A DNA stretch of 13,326 bases from JAAYKM01 sp964411235 (GTDB lineage Bacteria > Desulfobacterota > Syntrophia > Syntrophales > JAAYKM01), in assembly GCA_964411235.1 (NCBI GenBank), contig CAYPKE010000061.1, forward strand, positions 1 through 13,326. The letters are read 5' to 3'. The translations under genes and the position numbers were made by a program. Positions within the stretch are counted from its first letter, which is position 1, and each line of letters starts with the position of its first letter. Shown one piece after another: positions 6,957 to 13,326 of this stretch. The notes beneath the pieces are model-generated. The model ran no database searches, was not told the origin of the DNA, and saw only the letters and a program-made list of their open reading frames with translations.

Positions 6957-7994
6957 CTAGACCTGGAAGGTGACTTCCTTGAGAATATCCAACTGATCGA
7001 GGGCCATGCCCGCCCCCCTGGCTACCGCGGAAAGCGGATCATCTGCGACCATGATGGGCAGTCCCGTTTCTTCCTTGACCAGCACATCGATATTTCGCAA
7101 CAGAGCGCCGCCCCCTGTCAGGACAATGCCCCTGTCCACGATATCTCCGGCCAGCTCGGGCGGTGAATTTTCCAGGGCGTCCTTGATAGCGTCCACGATC
7201 AGCCGGATCGGTTCCTGAATGGCCTCCCGCACTTCCTCAGAATTGATCTCGACTATCTTGGGAATGCCGGAAATCAGATCGCGGCCCTTCACATCAACCT
7301 TCCGCAATTCATCCTCGGGATAGCAGCAGCCGATCGTCATCTTGATCATTTCTCCCGACCGCTCACCGATCAGCAGCCCGTATTTGCGTTTCATGTACTG
7401 GACGATTTCCTCGTCGATCTTGTCCCCGGCAACCCGCACCGACTGGGAATAGACTATCCCCGCCAGGGAAATCACGGCGACTTCCGTTGTCCCGCCGCCG
7501 ATATCGACAATCATGGAACTGATCGGTTCCGTAATGGGAAGCCCGGCGCCGATAGCCGCCGCCATGGGCTCCTCGATCAGATAAATCTCACGGGCGCCCG
7601 CAGATTCAACGGTTTCCCGGACGGCCCGGCGCTCCACCTGCGTGATGCCCGACGGCACGGAAACGATAATACGCGGCCGAACCAAGGCGCGACGGTTATG
7701 CACACTCAGGATGAAATGACGCAACATGGCCTCAGTAATGTCGAAATCCGCGATGACCCCATCCCGCATGGGACGGATGGCCGAAATATTTCCCGGCGTC
7801 CGGCCGAGCATTTTCTTGGCCTCGGCCCCGACCGCCAGCACCTTTTTCATGCCCCGCGAATCCATATGCACGGCGACCACGGACGGTTCACTCAAAACGA
7901 TTCCTTTACCTTTCACGTAAACCAGCGTGTTGGCCGTGCCCAGATCAATGGCCAGATCATTGGAAAATTTTCCTAAAACAAAATCAAACAGCAA
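6957..7994 (-). CDS. mreB: Cell shape-determining actin homologue MreB
   Basis: 345-residue bacterial actin that forms membrane-associated filaments guiding the elongation machinery; the usual MreB length. The ATP-binding actin-fold motifs are all present: phosphate-1 AIDLGTANT (15-23), the connect region around EEPMAAAIGAGL (141-152), phosphate-2 DIGGGTTEV (164-172) and the adenosine motif VLTGGGALL (291-299). The start is a TTG at 7994, giving MLFDFVLGKFSNDLAIDLGT. It is fixed by an excellent ribosome binding site (GGAGGAGG, 8001-8008, 6 bases away) and by the match of the N-terminus to the family. It is first gene of mreBCD-mrdA, divergent from the PpiD-like gene. Confidence 0.98.
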   Translation of the reverse strand: MLFDFVLGKFSNDLAIDLGTANTLVYVKGKGIVLSEPSVVAVHMDSRGMKKVLAVGAEAKKMLGRTPGNISAIRPMRDGVIADFDITEAMLRHFILSVHNRRALVRPRIIVSVPSGITQVERRAVRETVESAGAREIYLIEEPMAAAIGAGLPITEPISSMIVDIGGGTTEVAVISLAGIVYSQSVRVAGDKIDEEIVQYMKRKYGLLIGERSGEMIKMTIGCCYPEDELRKVDVKGRDLISGIPKIVEINSEEVREAIQEPIRLIVDAIKDALENSPPELAGDIVDRGIVLTGGGALLRNIDVLVKEETGLPIMVADDPLSAVARGAGMALDQLDILKEVTFQV

Positions 7995-8000
7995 GGGGCG

Positions 8001-8008
8001 CCTCCTCC
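8001..8008 (-). promoter_or_regulatory. Ribosome binding site deciding the TTG start of mreB
   Basis: On the minus strand GGAGGAGG lies 6 bases before the TTG at 7994-7992. It is near-perfect complementarity to the 16S 3' end. No ATG or GTG lies at a workable distance, so TTG is the start. Confidence 0.85.
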
Positions 8009-8014
8009 AAACAG

Positions 8015-8033
8015 AATTCGTATATACCGAATT
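8015..8033. repeat. AT-rich inverted repeat in the mreB leader
   Basis: AATTCG (8015-8020) and CGAATT (8028-8033) are perfect inverted arms around the seven bases TATATAC. The repeat sits six bases upstream of the mreB ribosome binding site. It could form a weak hairpin in the mreB mRNA or bind a dimeric regulator; sequence alone does not decide. Confidence 0.5.
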
Positions 8034-8076
8034 ATTTCAGCAAAATGAGCATTTCCGGCTATTTAAACGATTTTTG

Positions 8077-8105
8077 CATATACCCTATTTCATAGGCCTA
8101 ATCAA
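8077..8105 (-). promoter_or_regulatory. Putative promoter of the mreB operon
   Basis: On the minus strand TTGATT (8100-8105) and TATATG (8077-8082) are separated by exactly 17 bases. Transcription would begin near 8070, giving a leader of about 75 bases that contains the inverted repeat at 8015-8033. Each hexamer matches consensus at four positions. Inside the spacer is a small inverted repeat, CCTAT/ATAGG (8084-8088, 8092-8096). Confidence 0.4.
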
Positions 8106-8185
8106 CGAATATTTCCAAAAACCCGTTGCAATTTCACCCTGCCTATATTAATGCTTGCTGTCTAAATCGACGAGCGGGGTGTTCT

Positions 8186-9787
8186 ATGCTGGAACTCATG
8201 CGGAAACATGCCAAGAGCTGGATCATGAAGCTCTTGCTGTTCATGATTATCATCGTTTTTGCTCTTTATTTCGGTTCCATGGGAGGGGAAAAAACCGCCG
8301 AGGCCGTGGCCACGGTGGACGGCAAAGCCATTTCCTATATGGATTTCCAAAGGGAATATCAGAACCTGTTGGAAACAGCCCGTCAACAATTCCAGGGGCA
8401 GTTCACCAACGAGATGATCAAAACGCTGAATCTCAGGCAGCAAGCGCTCGACAACCTGATCAATCGAGCGCTCATTCTGCGCAAGGCTGATGCGATGGGC
8501 ATCAAGGTGACGGATGAAGAGTTGCGTCTTTCCATCCTCGCTTTCCCCGGTTTTCAGCGTGACGGGGTTTTCAGAGAATATCTGTACCATGACCTGTTGA
8601 GAATGAACCGGCTCACGCCGGAAGAGTTCGAGACCGTTCATCGAAAAAACATCCTGGTCGAGAAGGTCCGGGAGCTTCTCCAGCATGGCGTCTTCGTCAC
8701 AGACCAGGAGGTGCTTGATCTTTACCGCATGCGCAACGAAAAGGTCAGCATCCGGTTCGCCAAAATCGAGGCGGCAGATCTGGTCAAGGGTATCAAACCC
8801 TCGACAGAGGATCTCGAGGCCTTCCTGAAAGAAAACGGCGAGAAATTCCGGGTTCCCGAACAGATACGTCTGAAATACCTCCTTTTCTCGCGTGACACTG
8901 CGGCGGCCGGCGTCGCTTTGACGGAAGATGACGTCGCGGGTTACCTGGAATCGCACCGGGAAGACTGGCTGAGAAGCGATGCCAAGCTGACCGAGTCGGC
9001 CCTGCGCAACCGCGCAACAGCCGAACTGAAGCGGATCAAGGGCATGCAGCATGCCGCCCGGCTGGCCAAGGATGCCCACGATACGATCTACCAGGAGGAA
9101 AATTTCGACCGGTTTGCCGAACAGAACGGCTACCCCGTCCACAAGACGGGATTCTTCCCGATATCCAGACCGCCGTCCGAATTTGCCGCAATTTCCGATT
9201 TTACCTCCAGGATCATTGATCTTCGCCAGGATGACATCAGCCGCGTCATGTCCGATGAAAACGGCTATTACCTGTTCCAGTTGCTGGAGAAAAAGGCGTC
9301 TCACATTCCCCCGCTGAAGGACGTGGAGGTGACTGTGCGGGACCTCTATTTTGCTGAACGCTCCCGGGAGCTTGCAGCGGAAATCGCGCTCAGGATGATC
9401 GACCGGTTGAAGAAGGGAGAGGATTGGCAAAAAGTCCTCGCCGAAAAGCAACTGGTCTCTTATGAAACAGGATATTTCTTACCCGGTGAAGACATTCCCA
9501 GGCTCGGACCGTCCGAAGAAATTTCTGACAGCCTGCTGCAATTGACATCCCATTCCCCCTACCCTGACAAGGCCTTCCGGGTGGGAGACGGCACCTTTGT
9601 CGTCATCCGGTTCATCGCCCGGGGGGACATCGATCCTGCTGACTACGAAACAAGAAAAGCAGCCCTGAAGCAGGGTCTCCTGCGTTTCAAACGGGAAGAT
9701 GCGGTGCACGCCTGGCTTGAGGCAAACAAGGCCTCCCTGGTCAAGGCGGGAAAGCTGAAAATCCGCAAGGATGTGCAAGACCTTTAG
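8186..9787 (+). CDS. Membrane-anchored periplasmic folding factor, PpiD/SurA type
   Basis: 533-residue protein resembling PpiD, a chaperone held in the inner membrane that meets proteins leaving the Sec translocon. Visible are a basic N-terminus (MLELMRKHAKSW), one membrane segment (about 12-30), then a SurA_N-like helical chaperone domain (about 38-180; VDGKAISYMDFQREY at 44-58 is typical) and the PpiD-like FRVPEQIRLKYLLFS (221-235). The C-terminal half seems to hold two degenerate parvulin-like modules (about 306-370 and 413-478). The histidines expected in the parvulin pattern (HIL near the start, GxHI near the end) are missing: YLLFS and GYYLFQLLE stand there. Isomerase activity is therefore doubtful and a pure chaperone role is likelier. 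The ATG at 8186 has GGGGTG 5 bases upstream; extension to 8126 would put 20 unrelated residues before the anchor. Divergent from mreB, convergent with the response regulator. Confidence 0.85.
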   Translation: MLELMRKHAKSWIMKLLLFMIIIVFALYFGSMGGEKTAEAVATVDGKAISYMDFQREYQNLLETARQQFQGQFTNEMIKTLNLRQQALDNLINRALILRKADAMGIKVTDEELRLSILAFPGFQRDGVFREYLYHDLLRMNRLTPEEFETVHRKNILVEKVRELLQHGVFVTDQEVLDLYRMRNEKVSIRFAKIEAADLVKGIKPSTEDLEAFLKENGEKFRVPEQIRLKYLLFSRDTAAAGVALTEDDVAGYLESHREDWLRSDAKLTESALRNRATAELKRIKGMQHAARLAKDAHDTIYQEENFDRFAEQNGYPVHKTGFFPISRPPSEFAAISDFTSRIIDLRQDDISRVMSDENGYYLFQLLEKKASHIPPLKDVEVTVRDLYFAERSRELAAEIALRMIDRLKKGEDWQKVLAEKQLVSYETGYFLPGEDIPRLGPSEEISDSLLQLTSHSPYPDKAFRVGDGTFVVIRFIARGDIDPADYETRKAALKQGLLRFKREDAVHAWLEANKASLVKAGKLKIRKDVQDL

Positions 9788-9791
9788 AACG

Positions 9792-9808
9792 GGGCAAAGG
9801 ACTTGCCC
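9792..9808. terminator. Weak hairpin between convergent genes, possible terminator
   Basis: GGGCAA (9792-9797) and TTGCCC (9803-9808) pair around five bases just after the PpiD-like gene's stop. No T-run follows on either strand, so intrinsic termination is uncertain. A perfect 12-base palindrome, TGATCCGGATCA (9812-9823), lies next to it and overlaps the stop codon of the response regulator. Confidence 0.3.
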
Positions 9809-9820
9809 GGTTGATCCGGA

Positions 9821-10216
9821 TCAGATGAGAGTGCCCCTGACCCGCCAGCGGTCCAGTTTCTCAAACGCATCGTTCACGGCCTTAAAGATGATCTCAAGCG
9901 ACATGGGCTTGGTGAAGAAATCATCGAAGCCCGCCTCCCGGCATTCTTCTATTTCGTAAAGGGCGCTCCAGCCCGTCATGGCATAGATCAGACTGACAGG
10001 CTTGAACTTGCGTATCTGACGGCACAGTTCAATGCCGTTCATGCCGAAGAGCTTCAAATCCAGGAAGATGACGTTGACATCCTGCTTCTGAAGGATTTCC
10101 AGGGCATCCTCGCCGCCCTCGGCGAGCACCACTTCATATCCCGCATCGCTGAAGGCGGTCTGGAACAAATCCCGGACCGACTCGTCGTCGTCGACGACCA
10201 GTATTCTGTGGCTCAT
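9821..10216 (-). CDS. Single-domain (CheY-like) response regulator
   Basis: 131-residue receiver domain with no output domain. The acidic pocket is D9/D10/D11 (VVDDDES), the phospho-acceptor D53 (FLDLK), the signalling T81 (AMTGW) and the conserved K103 (TKPMS). These are all the residues needed for phosphorylation, so it should act by protein contact or as a phosphorelay carrier. The ATG at 10216 starts the domain exactly and has GGAGGAG 10 bases upstream; the frame is open to 10396, but that part overlaps the promoter and has no family likeness. No histidine kinase is in the window, so the partner is unknown. A typical sigma70 promoter and a 7-bp hairpin lie just upstream. Convergent with the PpiD-like gene. 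Confidence 0.94.
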   Translation of the reverse strand: MSHRILVVDDDESVRDLFQTAFSDAGYEVVLAEGGEDALEILQKQDVNVIFLDLKLFGMNGIELCRQIRKFKPVSLIYAMTGWSALYEIEECREAGFDDFFTKPMSLEIIFKAVNDAFEKLDRWRVRGTLI

Positions 10217-10252
10217 GGGGGTTCCGCTCCTCCGGCCGTTAAAATATGATAC

Positions 10253-10273
10253 CGGCGGCATGGAAAGCCGCCG
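10253..10273 (-). other. Hairpin in the leader of the response regulator
   Basis: CGGCGGC (10253-10259) and GCCGCCG (10267-10273) form a perfect 7-bp all-GC stem with a 7-base loop. It lies at the very 5' end of the predicted transcript, about 37 bases before the start codon. It could stabilise the mRNA 5' end or affect early transcription; function is inferred. Confidence 0.5.
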
Positions 10274-10282
10274 AACCACACA

Positions 10283-10311
10283 TGTATAAAAGAAAAGAGG
10301 ACCGATGTCAA
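10283..10311 (-). promoter_or_regulatory. Sigma70-type promoter of the response regulator
   Basis: The minus strand reads TTGACA (10306-10311, perfect -35), exactly 17 bases, then TATACA (10283-10288, five of six with consensus). It is the best promoter match I found in the window. The start would be near 10276, giving a leader of about 60 bases. Confidence 0.7.
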
Positions 10312-10639
10312 ACGTAACCTGCCAGCGCAAGCCCTGCGCATCACCCGCTCCCAGGCTCTCCCACTCTCGCTTCAGCCCTGTCGGGGAAAGAAACATTTGT
10401 GCCGCCGGGGGGGAATGTGTTACGTACTATCCGAATTGCCCGGCAAAACGAGCCCGGCTTTACGCCAAGGCAGTATCGGGATCGAAATGAAACCCTGCAA
10501 GACGACGCCGGCGGCAACGGCTCGAGCGGAAAACGGGCTTTTGATCAATCCTGCGGCGCAGGTGAAAGAAGGGCCCTGTCCCGGAGCGGACAACACACCC
10601 GGCGGTTTTTCATATCCATTAAAGATAAAAGGTTTTTGC

Positions 10640-11827
10640 ATGATCGGTATTTCTAAACTTTACTGCGGCGCCGTCGAACCGGCTGACGTGCTTCGCTATA
10701 ATCGGGACGGCAAGCACATGCCATCGCATTTGCTGCAGTTCGCGGCGATCAAACGTCCCGTCGTCGTCTGGAACATGACCCGCCGGTGCAACCTGAAATG
10801 TGTACATTGCTACTCGCAATCCAGGGATGAGGCCTATCCGGATGAACTAACCACTGCAGAAGGCAAGGCCCTCATCGATGATCTTGCCGCATTCTCCTGC
10901 CCCGTTATTCTCTTCTCGGGAGGCGAGCCCCTGATGCGGCCCGATCTGCCCGAACTGGTCAGGCACGCCGCGAATCGGGGTGTCCGGGCGGTCATCTCAA
11001 CGAACGGCACGCTGATCACCGGGGATTTTGCCCGCACCTTCAAAGAATTCGGCCTGTCGTATGTGGGTGTGAGCCTCGACGGCCTGCGGGAAACGCATGA
11101 CCGTTTCCGCGGCGTTGCGGGCGCCTACGACAAAGCCTTGGCCGGCATCCGTACCTGCCTGGCTGAAGGCATCAAAGTAGGCATCCGGTTTACGATCAAC
11201 CGCCGGAACACCGCCGACATCCCCGCCATCTTCGATCTGATCGAGGAGGAAGGCATTCCCCGTGCCTGCTTTTACCATCTTGTTTATACCGGCCGGGGTT
11301 CCAGGCTGATCACGGAAGACCTAAGCCATGCAGAAGCGCGGGAAGTGCTCGATCTGATCATGGACCGGACCCGGCGCCTTTTCGACCGGGGGCTGGAGAA
11401 GGAGATCCTCACCGTCGACAACCACGCTGACGGTCCCTATGTGTATCTGCGTCTCCTCCGGGAAAACCCCGCGCGGGCGGCTGAAGTGCTTGAGCTCCTG
11501 AAAATGAACGAGGGCAACAGTTCCGGCCACGGTATCGGCTGCATCAGCTGGGACGGCGAAGTTCATCCCGACCAGTTCTGGCGGGCCGTATCCTTCGGGA
11601 ATATCCGGAAGCGCCCGTTCAGCGAAATCTGGACCGACACTTCGCACGACCTCATGGCCCGGTTGAAGGACAAAAAGCGTCACGTCACAGGACGCTGCGC
11701 CCGCTGCCGCTGGCTCGAAGTCTGTGGCGGCAATTTTCGCGCCCGTGCTGAAGCGGCAACCGGCGATGCCTGGGCCCCCGACCCGGCCTGTTATCTCACG
11801 GACAGAGAAATCGGCATTACGGATTGA
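10640..11827 (+). CDS. ahbC: AhbC, radical SAM 12,18-didecarboxysiroheme deacetylase
   Basis: 395-residue radical SAM enzyme of the siroheme-dependent heme pathway. AhbC removes the acetate side chains of 12,18-didecarboxysiroheme, leaving methyl groups and giving Fe-coproporphyrin III. The N-terminus MIGISKLYCG is what I recall for AhbC, followed by WNMTRRC with the iron-sulfur cysteines C50/C54/C57 (CxxxCxxC), the SAM-binding FSGGEPL (92-98), STNGT (120-124) and VSLDG (144-148). The C-terminal SPASM-like part has C301, C353, C356, C362 and C384 for an auxiliary cluster. The ATG at 10640 has AAAAGG 7 bases upstream and begins the conserved region; longer starts add non-conserved sequence. 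hemB and an ahbD-like gene follow, which supports AhbC over the related NirJ or peptide-modifying SPASM enzymes. Confidence 0.9.
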   Translation: MIGISKLYCGAVEPADVLRYNRDGKHMPSHLLQFAAIKRPVVVWNMTRRCNLKCVHCYSQSRDEAYPDELTTAEGKALIDDLAAFSCPVILFSGGEPLMRPDLPELVRHAANRGVRAVISTNGTLITGDFARTFKEFGLSYVGVSLDGLRETHDRFRGVAGAYDKALAGIRTCLAEGIKVGIRFTINRRNTADIPAIFDLIEEEGIPRACFYHLVYTGRGSRLITEDLSHAEAREVLDLIMDRTRRLFDRGLEKEILTVDNHADGPYVYLRLLRENPARAAEVLELLKMNEGNSSGHGIGCISWDGEVHPDQFWRAVSFGNIRKRPFSEIWTDTSHDLMARLKDKKRHVTGRCARCRWLEVCGGNFRARAEAATGDAWAPDPACYLTDREIGITD

Positions 11828-11895
11828 ACCGTACATACAATTCCACAAACGGCCCCGGCCAGGCCCGGACCGGAGCTTTTAAACTGGAGGCAACC

Positions 11896-12879
11896 ATGCA
11901 GTACCCCGAATACCGGCCCCGAAGGCTGCGGAAAAGCGACGCGTTCCGGAAACTGATCCGGGAGACCAGTCTGTCGGCAGACGATTTCATTTACCCTCTT
12001 TTCGTTGTTCCCGGAAAAGAGGTGAAGAAACCCATCTCCTCTATGCCGGGAATTTTTCAGCAGTCGGCGGACTTCCTGGTCAGGGATGCATTGAAGCTCC
12101 AGTCGCTGGGGATCCCCGCCATCCTTCTGTTCGGCATTCCGGAAAAAAAGGATGACACGGCATCCGGCGCCTTCGCCAAGGACGGCATCGTCCAGCGTGC
12201 GGTGCGCCGCATCAAGGAGAAGTGTCCCGATATGCTGGTCGTCACCGACGTATGCCTGTGCGAGTACACGATTCACGGCCACTGCGGCATCATCGAAAAG
12301 AACGATGTCGACAACGACGCCACCCTGGAAGTGCTTGCCGAAACGGCCCTCTCCCATGCCAGGGCCGGCGCCGACATGGTGGCCCCCTCGGCCATGATGG
12401 ACGGCCAGGTGGGCGCCATCCGGGAAGCCCTGGATGAAAGCGGTTTCGATATCCTCCCGATTATGGCCTATGCCGCCAAATACGCATCGAGTCTCTACGG
12501 CCCCTTCCGGGAGGCCGCCGAAAGCAATCCCCGGTTCGGAAACCGCAAGACCTACCAGATGGACCCGGCCAACAGCGATGAAGCCGTCCGGGAAATGACC
12601 CTGGACGTGGGCGAGGGCGCCGACATCCTCATGATCAAGCCCGCCCTGCCCTACCTGGACATCATCCGCCGGGCAAAAGAAGAATTCGATCTGCCCGTCG
12701 CGGCCTACAACGTAAGCGGTGAATATGCCATGATCAAGGCCGCCGCCCAGATGGGATGGCTCGACGAAGAGGCCGCCATGATGGAAACCCTTACCTCAAT
12801 CAAAAGGGCCGGCGCCGACATCCTCATTACCTATTTCGCGGCAGAGGCGGCGGAACTGCTGCGGAAAGGCGGCACGTGA
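11896..12879 (+). CDS. hemB: Porphobilinogen synthase (delta-aminolevulinic acid dehydratase)
   Basis: 327-residue cytosolic enzyme, the family's normal length, that condenses two 5-aminolevulinate molecules to porphobilinogen, a step shared by heme, siroheme and cobamide synthesis. The active-site zinc ligands of the Zn-dependent class are present as C120, C122 and C130 (DVCLCEYTIHGHC). The two catalytic lysines are K195 (YAAKYASS) and the Schiff-base lysine K248 (LMIKPALPYLD). The start is the ATG at 11896 with TGGAGG 5 bases upstream; the frame is open further back to 11824, but that would overlap ahbC with unrelated residues. The gap to ahbC is 68 bases and the gene overlaps the next start, so ahbC-hemB-ahbD is very probably one operon. 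Confidence 0.97.
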   Translation: MQYPEYRPRRLRKSDAFRKLIRETSLSADDFIYPLFVVPGKEVKKPISSMPGIFQQSADFLVRDALKLQSLGIPAILLFGIPEKKDDTASGAFAKDGIVQRAVRRIKEKCPDMLVVTDVCLCEYTIHGHCGIIEKNDVDNDATLEVLAETALSHARAGADMVAPSAMMDGQVGAIREALDESGFDILPIMAYAAKYASSLYGPFREAAESNPRFGNRKTYQMDPANSDEAVREMTLDVGEGADILMIKPALPYLDIIRRAKEEFDLPVAAYNVSGEYAMIKAAAQMGWLDEEAAMMETLTSIKRAGADILITYFAAEAAELLRKGGT

Positions 12880-13326
12880 CAAAACCCAAGCTACTGCCCA
12901 TCTTGCCGAACACCCTGCGCATGGTCGCCTGGGAAGTGACCCGGAGATGCAATCTGGCCTGCATCCACTGCCGGGCATCCTCCTTGTGCGGACCTTATCA
13001 GGGAGAGCTGGACACGGCCCAGTGTTTGCGTCTTCTCGATGAAATCACCGCCTTCAGCCAGCCGATCATCATCCTGACAGGGGGCGAACCGCTCCTGCGG
13101 GAGGATATCTTCGACATCGCCGACCACGGCAACCGGCTTGGGCTTCGGATGGTTCTCGCGACGAACGGCACGCTGCTGACGGAGGAGATGGTCGCCAAAA
13201 TGCTGCGGGCCGGCATTCGCCGGGTCAGCGTAAGCTTGGACGGACCTGATCGCCGAAGTCACGACGCCTTCCGGGGTGTGCCCGGCGCCTTCGAAGCGGC
13301 CCTCCGGGGAATCGACCTGATGAAAA
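12876..13326 (+). CDS. ahbD: AhbD-like radical SAM heme b synthase, 3' part missing
   Basis: The first 150 residues of a radical SAM enzyme cut by the right edge. AhbD converts Fe-coproporphyrin III to heme b by oxidative decarboxylation of two propionates to vinyl groups. Visible are WEVTRRC with cluster cysteines C25/C29/C32, LTGGEPLL (67-74), ATNGT (95-99) and VSLDGPD (118-124). The start is a GTG at 12876 that overlaps the hemB stop in a GTGA, with a purine-rich GGAAAGG upstream; translational coupling is likely. The N-terminus (LRMVAWEVTRRCNLAC) and the position after ahbC-hemB point to AhbD. NirJ and other SPASM-type radical SAM proteins share these motifs, and the C-terminal cysteines are outside the window, so the exact reaction is a little less certain than the family. 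Confidence 0.85.
   Translation, partial: MTKPKLLPILPNTLRMVAWEVTRRCNLACIHCRASSLCGPYQGELDTAQCLRLLDEITAFSQPIIILTGGEPLLREDIFDIADHGNRLGLRMVLATNGTLLTEEMVAKMLRAGIRRVSVSLDGPDRRSHDAFRGVPGAFEAALRGIDLMK

Larger units (their letters stand above)
10217..10639. other. Intergenic region between the response regulator and ahbC
   Basis: 423 bases with no gene I can support. The left end holds the response regulator's ribosome binding site, hairpin and promoter. The remaining part (about 10312-10639) is GC-rich and belongs to the upstream region of ahbC. It has a direct repeat GCCCGGC at 10438-10444 and 10452-10458 and a small hairpin TGTCC/GGACA near 10580. It ends in an AT-rich stretch with AAAAGG 7 bases before the ahbC ATG. 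Open frames cross it, including an in-frame extension of ahbC to 10397, but resemble no known protein. I recognise no riboswitch and no clear plus-strand promoter. Confidence 0.5.

Noticed and set aside
8162..9451. A 429-codon open frame on the minus strand
   Set aside because: It is antisense to the PpiD-like gene, has no motif, and its composition is that of a reversed GC-rich coding sequence.
9792..9823. A bidirectional intrinsic terminator between the PpiD-like gene and the response regulator
   Set aside because: A hairpin and a palindrome exist but neither is followed by a T-run, so I kept only a low-confidence entry.
10555..10612. A resemblance to a cobalamin riboswitch core (GGTGAAA followed by CCCGGAGCGGACAAC)
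   Set aside because: The other conserved parts, including the B12 box before the gene, are missing and the spacing does not fit, so it is probably chance in GC-rich sequence.
10397..10639. An 81-residue N-terminal extension of ahbC
   Set aside because: AhbC begins at MIGISKLYCG, which has its own ribosome binding site; the upstream residues are low-complexity and unlike the family.
10420..10641. A small minus-strand protein of 73 residues upstream of ahbC
   Set aside because: No domain, no good ribosome binding site, and it would start inside the ahbC start codon region; not supportable.

Overview
The window looks like ordinary chromosomal DNA from an anaerobic member of the Desulfobacterota (former Deltaproteobacteria). 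The best pointers are the siroheme-dependent (Ahb) heme genes, an FmdE-family protein, a FeoA-FeoB fusion and the mreBCD-mrdA order. The genus cannot be fixed from the sequence; a Syntrophus-like or sulfate-reducing lineage is my guess. I see no mobile element, CRISPR array, tRNA, rRNA or phage gene. Coding regions are GC-rich and tightly packed.

Left part (1-1401). Two minus-strand genes directly abut: an FmdE-family zinc-ribbon protein, followed by a type IV prepilin peptidase cut by the left edge. A promoter-like TTGACG-17-TAGAAA lies upstream of the FmdE gene. The 366-base gap before the next gene also holds a promoter/operator-like inverted repeat facing right.

Centre (1402-9820). A FeoAB ferrous iron transporter runs rightward and overlaps tail-to-tail by 31 bp with mrdA (PBP2). 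mrdA is the last visible gene of a leftward cell-shape operon, mreB-mreC-mreD-mrdA. Upstream of mreB an AT-rich divergent region leads to a rightward gene for a membrane-anchored periplasmic chaperone of the PpiD/SurA type.

Right part (9821-13326). A lone receiver-domain response regulator is on the minus strand, with a very good sigma70-type promoter. A 423-base gap separates its start from a rightward cluster, ahbC-hemB-ahbD, with ahbD cut by the right edge. HemB makes porphobilinogen at the start of tetrapyrrole synthesis. AhbC and AhbD are radical SAM enzymes that convert didecarboxysiroheme to Fe-coproporphyrin III and then to heme b.

Functionally the window joins iron import (FeoAB), iron-porphyrin synthesis (Ahb), envelope growth (MreBCD/PBP2) and envelope protein folding (PpiD-like). 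I did not find a convincing new multi-gene system. The points most worth a second look are regulatory: the feoAB inverted repeat, the hairpins in the mre operon and the ahbC upstream region.
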